In this document: positions 58,842 to 64,000 of the stretch, in pieces
Layout: the number at the start of each line of letters is the position of its first letter
Position numbering within the stretch: position 1 is the stretch's first letter
Assembly: GCA_963805705.1 (NCBI GenBank)
Contig: CAWDVH010000001.1
Span: 1,240,001-1,304,000, forward strand
DNA: 64,000 nt
Direction of reading: 5' to 3'
From: CAWDVH01 sp963805705
GTDB lineage: Bacteria > Actinomycetota > Actinomycetes > Streptosporangiales > Streptosporangiaceae
Translations under genes and position numbers: made by a program
Notes under the pieces: generated by a model
What the model saw: only the letters and a program-made list of their open reading frames with translations
Told to the model about the DNA's origin: nothing
Database searches by the model: none

Positions 58842-59229
58842 GGCGCTCTCCCGTCGTCGAAGATCAGTAGATGAAGACGATAAAAACTGTATGCAGTTTG
58901 GCGAAGATGCGCAACGGCTGCTGCCACAAATCGCAGATTCACGCGCGTCTCCCGGCGCACCCTGGCGGGTCACCGCTGGATGGCCCGTGAAGTGGCGGGT
59001 GAAGGGCGCCGATGCTGCACCACCGGCCACGAATTCCACAGCAGCACCAGGAGCCATGGGCACATAGCCCCACGCAACCCGTTGAGAGTCACATCCAACG
59101 GGTTGGGTGCCGTTGGAAGTCACATCCACCGGGTTACTGGCCGCCGGACGGGACCGGCCACCACCCCGGTCGGGACCGGCCCACCCCGGTCGGGACCGGC
59201 TCTCCCCGGACGGGTGGTGGGCAGTCCCG
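58842..59229. other. Regulatory and repeat region before NTF2-like gene
   Basis: This 388-base gap has the operator at 58884-58899, then no gene. At 59075-59105 the dyad CAACCCGTTG/CAACGGGTTG is followed by a direct repeat of AGTCACATCCAACGGGTT (59088 and 59118). Two exact CCACCCCGGTCGGGACCGGC units lie at 59161-59180 and 59181-59200 with diverged flanking units, just past the stop of the acyl-CoA synthetase. Confidence 0.65.
58884..58899. promoter_or_regulatory. Second GntR operator-like site with promoter
   Basis: AAACTGTATGCAGTTT has perfect six-base arms and one mismatch at the centre, matching the dyad at 56750-56763. On the minus strand a -35 TTGCGC (plus 58909-58914), a 17-base spacer and -10 TACAGT overlap it, 43 bases or more before the NTF2-like start. 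The same layout as at YciI argues for one regulon. Confidence 0.7.
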
Positions 59230-61467
59230 TTATTCCGAGAGCCGCCCCGCCGCATCGGCGATCCACGCGCCGTGCCCGGGCCGCCCGACCAGGACGGGGT
59301 TGAGGTCGAGCTCGGCGATCTCCGGGTGGGCTGCGGCCAGGTCGCCGACCGCGGCGACCAGGCCGGCGAAGGCGCCGACGTCGGCCGGGGGCTGCCCCCT
59401 GGCCCCGGTGAGCAGGGCAGCGCCGCGCAGTTCGAGGATTCCCTGTCTCGCCTGCTCGGCGGTCATCGGCGCCGGCAGGCAGACGGTGTCGTGCAGGATC
59501 TCGGCATAGATGCCGCCGAAGCCGACGACGACCGCGGGCCCGAGTTCCTGGTCACGCAGGACGCCGACGATCATCTCTGTTCCGGCCGGGCACATCCGCT
59601 CGACGAGCAGGCCGTCGACGTGCAGCCCTGGCCCGGCCGCGGCCAGGCTCGCCGTGATCGCGGCGGCGGCACCGGTCACGGCGGCCTCGTCGGCGAGGCC
59701 GAGCATGACCGCTGCGGCTTCGGTCTTGTGGGCCAGCCCGGCCGACTGTCCCTTGAGCGCCACCGGGTAGCCGATCCGGGCGGCGGCAGCCACGGCAGCG
59801 GCGGCAGCGGGTACCAGCTCGCCGTCCGGAACAGGCAGGCCAGCCTCCCTGAGTACCGCCTTGGCCCGCCACTCCGCCCACGGGCCCGGATCACCGACGC
59901 GCAGCCGGCCGGGCACCGAGTCAGGGGAACCCTCCGGCCCGGCGGACGACCCCGCCACCGCAGACAACCCCGCCACCGCAGACAACCCCGCCACCGCAGA
60001 CAACCCCGCCACCGCGGAAGATGGCCCGTGGCCAGGCTGCTCGGCGAAGCCGCGGTAGTCGCGCAAGGCCCGCAGGGCCCGTGCGACCCGCCGCCCGCTG
60101 GTGAACCACGGCAGCCTGATCCGGGCCAGTATCTCGACGGCTTCAGCCGCGGGCCGCGTGTAGCTGTAGGCGAGAACGGGCTTCGATGACCGCTTGAGGG
60201 CCGCGGCCAGGACGCCTTCCTCCGCCCGCAGCAGCTGAGCACTCGACAAGGTGGTCGTCACGACGATGGCGTCCACCTCGGCCGCGGCGATCAGCAGTTC
60301 CAGGACCGGGACCAGGCCCCCGGCGGTCTGGACCACCTGCGCGGTGACGTCCACCGGATTTGCCGCCGAGCCGTAGGCCGGGATCAGGGCCCTGATGCGC
60401 TCCTGCAGCGGCGGCGACAGGCGCGGGATCTCGAATCCCTCGGCCGCCAGCGCGTCGGCGGTCCAGACTCCCGCCCCGCCTGAGTAGGTCAGGATGGCTA
60501 CCCGGCTTCCGGCCGGCAGCGGCGCCCAGGAGAAGGCCATGCCGAGGTCGACCAGCTCTTCCTGGTCCTGGGCCCGGACGATCCCGTGCCGCCGGAACAC
60601 CGCATCGTAGACCTGGTCGCTCCCGGCCAGGCTGGCGGTGTGGGACTGCGCGGCTCGCTGCCCGGCCGCCGACCGGCCGACCTTCGCGACCACGATCGGC
60701 TTGCCCGCGGCCCTGGCCTTGGCGGCGACAGCGGGCAGCTGATTCCCGTTTCGCAGCCCTTCGACAAAAAGCAGGAGGACACCGGCATGAGGATCGCCGA
60801 GCAGGTAATCGACGTAGTCCAGCACGGTCAGCCCGTCCTCGTTGCCGGTGCTCACCACATAGCTGAAGCCGAGCCTTCGCGCCTGCCCGTCGTTGAACAG
60901 CGCGAAGCCCAGGCCGCCTGACTGCGCGACGACCGCGACCTGGCCCTTGATCAGCTGACGGAGGCCGCGCTCATGATCGATCGTGGGGGAGAAACTGGCC
61001 GGCACCCCGCCGTAGATATTGACGAACCCCTCGGAATTGGGACCCGACAGGGCCAGCTCCGGATAGCGGTCAAGGACCGCCCGCAGCTGATCGCGCTGCG
61101 CCGCGCCGCCCGCGCTCTGCTCCGCGAAACCGGAGCTGATCACGACCACGCTGGGGATCCCGGCCTGCCCGCACTCGTCGACAACGGCGGGCACGGCGGC
61201 GGCATGGACCAGCACCAGGGCCAGGTCAGGGACCTCGGGGAGCTGCGAGACGGCCGGGTAGCAGCGCAGCCCGAGCAGCTCGCCGTATCGCGGGTTGACC
61301 GGGTACAGGCGCCCAGGGTACCGATGCTGCTGCAGTATCCGCAGCGGTCGCGCCGACAGCGTGTGCGGCGAGCCTGACGCCCCGATCACGGCGATGCTTC
61401 TCGGCCAGAAGAAGCGTTCGAGCCGCTCACCGCGATGCTCTGACCTGGGAGCTTGGCTGACTCTGGG
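59230..61467 (-). CDS. ADP-forming acyl-CoA synthetase (acetate--CoA ligase family)
   Basis: About 745 residues hold the whole ADP-forming system: a CoA-binding Rossmann domain (SIAVIGASGSPHTLSARPLR), succinyl-CoA-ligase-like domains with the phospho-His in SHTASLAGSDQVYDAV, and a C-terminal ATP-grasp (WRAKAVLREAGLPVPDGELV; YPVALKGQSAGLAHKTEAAA). A linker with four SAVAGL repeats (bases 59951-60018) joins the halves. TTG 61467 is preferred since GAAGGGG lies just upstream; TTG 61530 is also in frame. Confidence 0.9.
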   Translation of the reverse strand, partial: PRVSQAPRSEHRGERLERFFWPRSIAVIGASGSPHTLSARPLRILQQHRYPGRLYPVNPRYGELLGLRCYPAVSQLPEVPDLALVLVHAAAVPAVVDECGQAGIPSVVVISSGFAEQSAGGAAQRDQLRAVLDRYPELALSGPNSEGFVNIYGGVPASFSPTIDHERGLRQLIKGQVAVVAQSGGLGFALFNDGQARRLGFSYVVSTGNEDGLTVLDYVDYLLGDPHAGVLLLFVEGLRNGNQLPAVAAKARAAGKPIVVAKVGRSAAGQRAAQSHTASLAGSDQVYDAVFRRHGIVRAQDQEELVDLGMAFSWAPLPAGSRVAILTYSGGAGVWTADALAAEGFEIPRLSPPLQERIRALIPAYGSAANPVDVTAQVVQTAGGLVPVLELLIAAAEVDAIVVTTTLSSAQLLRAEEGVLAAALKRSSKPVLAYSYTRPAAEAVEILARIRLPWFTSGRRVARALRALRDYRGFAEQPGHGPSSAVAGLSAVAGLSAVAGLSAVAGSSAGPEGSPDSVPGRLRVGDPGPWAEWRAKAVLREAGLPVPDGELVPAAAAAVAAAARIGYPVALKGQSAGLAHKTEAAAVMLGLADEAAVTGAAAAITASLAAAGPGLHVDGLLVERMCPAGTEMIVGVLRDQELGPAVVVGFGGIYAEILHDTVCLPAPMTAEQARQGILELRGAALLTGARGQPPADVGAFAGLVAAVGDLAAAHPEIAELDLNPVLVGRPGHGAWIADAAGRLSE

Positions 61468-61616
61468 CAACTTGGCCCCTTCAGGAGGAACGGGCCGGCG
61501 ATCCGGCGGCAGGGCTGCGTTGTCCCGCAAAGTCTAATTTGGAACAGGCCGGATCCTGGGGGTTCCGGCGGCAGCTGCGCTACGATCCGGCCAGGTATCA
61601 GGAAGGAAACGGTCAG

Positions 61617-62213
61617 ATGAGGCTAGGACTGGTGTCCTCCAAAGGAGGCACTGGGAAGACTACGTCGGCCGTCAGCCTCGCCATGTGCCTGCACGGGCTC
61701 GGCCGGACGCTGGCGGTGGACTGCGACCCGCAGGGCTCCCTGATGACCTGGAGCGAGGCCGCCGCCGAACGCGGTCATCCGCTGCCCTTCACCGTCGTCA
61801 GCATGCCCACCAGGGACGTGCATGTACGGCTGGCTGATCTCGGGGCCGGCTACGAGCACGTCATCGTGGACACGCCGCCGGGGGACCTCGGGATCATCCG
61901 CTCGGCCATCCTGGCGTCCGCCACCGTCCTGGTGCCCGTGTCGCCGAGCGGGCTGGACCTGAACCGGATCAGGCCGACCTTCGAGGTGCTGGCCGAGATC
62001 GGGGTATCGCACCCGGTGGACGTCGGGGTGCTGCTGACGAAGGTACGCCGCGGGACGCGCTCGGCCCGCGAGGCGCGGGCGATCCTGGCCGAGCACGGCT
62101 ATCCGGCGATGGAGACCGAGATCCCGCTGGCCGAGCACTTCGCCGTGGGGTTCGGCTCGGTGCCCGCCGTCCTCGGCGAGTACTGGGAGCTGCTGGCGGA
62201 GCTCAAGAAATGA
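61617..62213 (+). CDS. ParA-family ATPase, orphan
   Basis: The 198-residue protein opens MRLGLVSSKGGTGKTTSAVS with the deviant Walker A (KGGTGKT). It then has DCDPQGSLMTWSE and the switch region VIVDTPPGDLG. No parB-like gene or parS-like repeats are near, so it is not the chromosomal partition pair. Short ParA proteins of this size also position other complexes. ATG 61617 follows AAGGAAACG; it is divergent from the acyl-CoA synthetase. Confidence 0.9.
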   Translation: MRLGLVSSKGGTGKTTSAVSLAMCLHGLGRTLAVDCDPQGSLMTWSEAAAERGHPLPFTVVSMPTRDVHVRLADLGAGYEHVIVDTPPGDLGIIRSAILASATVLVPVSPSGLDLNRIRPTFEVLAEIGVSHPVDVGVLLTKVRRGTRSAREARAILAEHGYPAMETEIPLAEHFAVGFGSVPAVLGEYWELLAELKK

Positions 62214-62253
62214 ACCCGGCCGGCCCGGACCGCCCTATGCCGAAGAACTGCCC

Positions 62254-63063
62254 ATGACCGGCCAGCAGGCCGACGCCGTGCCCTCTGAGATCTGGGTGGA
62301 AGTGGGCGACGATCATGTGGCCGTCGTCGAGATCCGCCTGCTGCCGAACAACTTCTTCGACGTCGCCCTGATCCGCCAGCTCGCTGATGCGTGCGACGAG
62401 CTGGCCGAAGGCGGCCGCTGCCGCGCCATCGTCTTGTGCAGCGAAGGCCGTCACTTCTGCGCGGGCGCCAACTTCGCCACCCGGAATTCACCCGACACGC
62501 CAAACGGCCCGCTGCGTGCCGATGACGGTCCGCATCTCTACGAGGAGGCGATCCGGCTGTTCGAGCAGCCGCTGCCCATAGTGGCGGCGGTTCAGGGTGC
62601 TGCCATCGGCGGCGGGCTCGGCCTCGCCCTGGCGGCCGACTTCCGGGTGGCGTCCCCGGCGGCACGGTTCTCGGCGAACTTCGCCCGGCTGGGCTTCCAC
62701 CACGGCTTCGCGCTGACCGTCACCCTTCCGGCCGCCGTCGGGCAGCAGGCGGCCCAGGATCTCCTCTACACCGGGCGGCGGATCGGCGGCGAGGAAGCGC
62801 ATCGCCTCGGCCTGTGTGACCGCCTCGTCGCGCCGGACGTGCTGCGCGCCGAGGCTCACGGCTTCGCCGCGCAGATCGCGGAGTCCGCGCCGCTGGCCGT
62901 CCGCTCGATCCGCGAGACGATGCGGGGCCCGCTGGCCGAGCGGGCCCGCGGCGTACTGGGACGTGAGCGGTCGGAGCAGGAAAGGCTGATGCGCACGGCC
63001 GACTGGCGCGAGGGACTGGCCGCCGTCAGCGAGCGCCGGACGGCGCGGTTCACCGGGCACTAG
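62254..63063 (+). CDS. Enoyl-CoA hydratase/isomerase family protein
   Basis: The 269-residue crotonase-fold protein has the oxyanion segments VLCSEGRHFCAGANFA and VQGAAIGGGLGLALAADFRV, and FARLGFHHGFALTVTLPAAV. The catalytic Glu pair of classical hydratases is not obvious in that last segment, so isomerase or other crotonase activity is possible. It is followed by a repeat array and a hydrolase gene. Confidence 0.88.
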   Translation: MTGQQADAVPSEIWVEVGDDHVAVVEIRLLPNNFFDVALIRQLADACDELAEGGRCRAIVLCSEGRHFCAGANFATRNSPDTPNGPLRADDGPHLYEEAIRLFEQPLPIVAAVQGAAIGGGLGLALAADFRVASPAARFSANFARLGFHHGFALTVTLPAAVGQQAAQDLLYTGRRIGGEEAHRLGLCDRLVAPDVLRAEAHGFAAQIAESAPLAVRSIRETMRGPLAERARGVLGRERSEQERLMRTADWREGLAAVSERRTARFTGH

Positions 63064-63139
63064 GCCCAGAAGGAACCAGCCCAGAAAGAGCCAGCCCAGA
63101 AAAAAACCAGCCAGAAAAAAACCAGCACAGAAAGGCCCC
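63064..63139. repeat. 15-16-bp tandem repeat right after a stop codon
   Basis: Five units of GCCCAGAANNNNCCA type start at 63064, 63079, 63094, 63110 and 63125, beginning at the first base after the hydratase stop. Oligo-A tracts inside make it purine-rich. The last unit supplies GAAAGG upstream of the next start. Confidence 0.9.
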
Positions 63140-63142
63140 GCC

Positions 63143-63910
63143 ATGCCCCGGCTGGATCGGCCCGACACGTTCATCAGCTATGACGTCACCGGTGACGGGC
63201 CGCCGCTGCTACTCACGCACGGGTTCGCGGCCACGGCCGGGATGTTCGCCGGGAATCTGCCCGCCCTGTCCCGGCGCAACCGGGTGGTGACATGGGACAT
63301 CCGCGGGCACGGGGCCAGCGGCCAGCCGGATGACCAGGCTTGCTACACGGTGCCGGCGGCGACGGGCGACATGGCGGCGATCCTCGGCCATCTGGCCATC
63401 CCCCGCGCGGTCATCGGCGGTCACTCACTCGGCGGCTACCTGTCGCTGGCGTTCGCGCTGGCCCATCCCGACCGGGTGACCGCGCTCATTCTCATCGACA
63501 CCGGGCCCGGATTCCGCAACGAGACGTCCAGGGCTAACTGGAACCGGATCGCCGAGCAGTACGCCAGCAACCTGCAGGAGCAGGGACTGGCCGCCCTCGG
63601 GGCCGGGCCTGAGCGGCACGCCGACGCTCATCCCAGCGCGACCGGCCTGGCGCACGCGGCCCGCGGGATCCTCGCGCAGCGCGATTCGGCCGTGCTCGAC
63701 GCGCTGCCCGCGATCACGGTGCCCACGCTCATCGTGGTGGGGGCGGACGACACCCGCTACCTGGCCGGAGCGGAATACATGACCCGCAAGATCCCCGGCG
63801 CGCGCCTGGTGATCATTCCCGACGCGGGCCATGCGCCTAATATCTCCCAGCCGGATCAGTTCGACGCCCACCTCCGCTCGTTCCTGGATGAGCTGGCCGG
63901 CCAGTCCTAG
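63143..63910 (+). CDS. Alpha/beta-fold hydrolase
   Basis: The 255-residue enzyme has the HGFAATAGMF oxyanion loop, the nucleophile GHSLGGYLSLAFALAHP, the acid near VVGADDTRYLAG and the catalytic His in PDAGHAPNISQPDQF. It is close to ring-cleavage-product (C-C bond) hydrolases and esterases; the substrate is not fixed. It is probably cotranscribed with the enoyl-CoA hydratase. Confidence 0.92.
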   Translation: MPRLDRPDTFISYDVTGDGPPLLLTHGFAATAGMFAGNLPALSRRNRVVTWDIRGHGASGQPDDQACYTVPAATGDMAAILGHLAIPRAVIGGHSLGGYLSLAFALAHPDRVTALILIDTGPGFRNETSRANWNRIAEQYASNLQEQGLAALGAGPERHADAHPSATGLAHAARGILAQRDSAVLDALPAITVPTLIVVGADDTRYLAGAEYMTRKIPGARLVIIPDAGHAPNISQPDQFDAHLRSFLDELAGQS

Positions 63911-64000
63911 ACTCGCGCCGCCCGAAAAATAAGAGATCGATTGCAGGCAATTAACGCGCTGCTATTGACCATGCCTGGACAGCTTGTTACGTTCCGCCCG

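Noticed and set aside
61539..61616. N-terminal extension of ParA from 61539
   Set aside because: The extension is not ParA-like, and ATG 61617 has its own ribosome site directly before the Walker A strand.

Overview
High-GC DNA with GTG/TTG starts, many 4-base ATGA gene overlaps and typical actinobacterial families points to the chromosome of a filamentous actinomycete (Actinomycetota; Streptomyces- or Streptosporangiales-like). The supporting gene families are a major-facilitator/thymidylate-kinase fusion, DUF5703, an XRE regulator with DUF5753, short GntR regulators and large LuxR ATPases. Genus and species cannot be fixed from the sequence alone.

Layout. 1-7401 (minus) is a conserved housekeeping block: ricT (runs off the left edge), holB, the MFS-Tmk fusion and topA. 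7660-9461 holds a DUF5703 gene, an M20 peptidase and tRNA-Leu(GAG). 9808-14398 (plus) is one overlapping operon: ECF sigma factor, membrane anti-sigma factor, ABC ATPase, two tandemly duplicated permeases and a third membrane protein. 14473-20503 holds small enzymes (HIT, Nudix, SDR, MsrA, type II NADH dehydrogenase, patatin) and a divergent GntR pair. uvrA (20720-23615) is interrupted by a single-base insertion. 23739-30487 is an accessory stretch: a SCO6745-like protein, an anti-sigma-type kinase, a large LuxR ATPase, an AT-rich patch, two small genes (a secreted-type peptide and a Cys-rich protein) and an XRE/DUF5753 regulator.

30603-38923 (minus) looks catabolic: two acyl-CoA dehydrogenases resembling a heteromeric pair, two SDRs, an Fpg-type glycosylase, an acetamidase/formamidase, an FMN 2-hydroxyacid oxidase and DUF72. 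39481-46788 (minus) has an MFS exporter and a small gene / ABC ATPase / ABC permease / LuxR operon; the ABC ATPase is frameshifted. 47071-50356 (plus) has a TesB thioesterase, an esterase and an acyl-CoA ligase.

50415-58841 is the most coherent accessory system. It is an aromatic-degradation cluster with a phenol-type flavin hydroxylase, an intradiol dioxygenase, an aldolase-like protein without metal ligands, an AtaL-like protein, an FAH-family hydrolase, a beta-hydroxyacid dehydrogenase, a YciI protein and, in a second operon, an extradiol-type VOC dioxygenase and an NTF2-like protein. A FadR-type GntR regulator sits between the operons, and matching operator-like palindromes overlap both predicted minus-strand promoters. 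59230-63910 has an ADP-forming acyl-CoA synthetase, an orphan ParA, an enoyl-CoA hydratase and an alpha/beta hydrolase.

Two themes run through the window. First, short tandem repeats (13-35 bp units) lie at or immediately after the stop codons of at least six unrelated genes, in several cases with the stop codon inside the repeat unit. Second, there is gene damage: single-base frameshifts in uvrA and in the ABC ATPase, a leftover FAD-oxidoreductase tail in the aromatic operon and a scrambled small gene near 39.1-39.4 kb. The frameshifts could be real or could be assembly errors.
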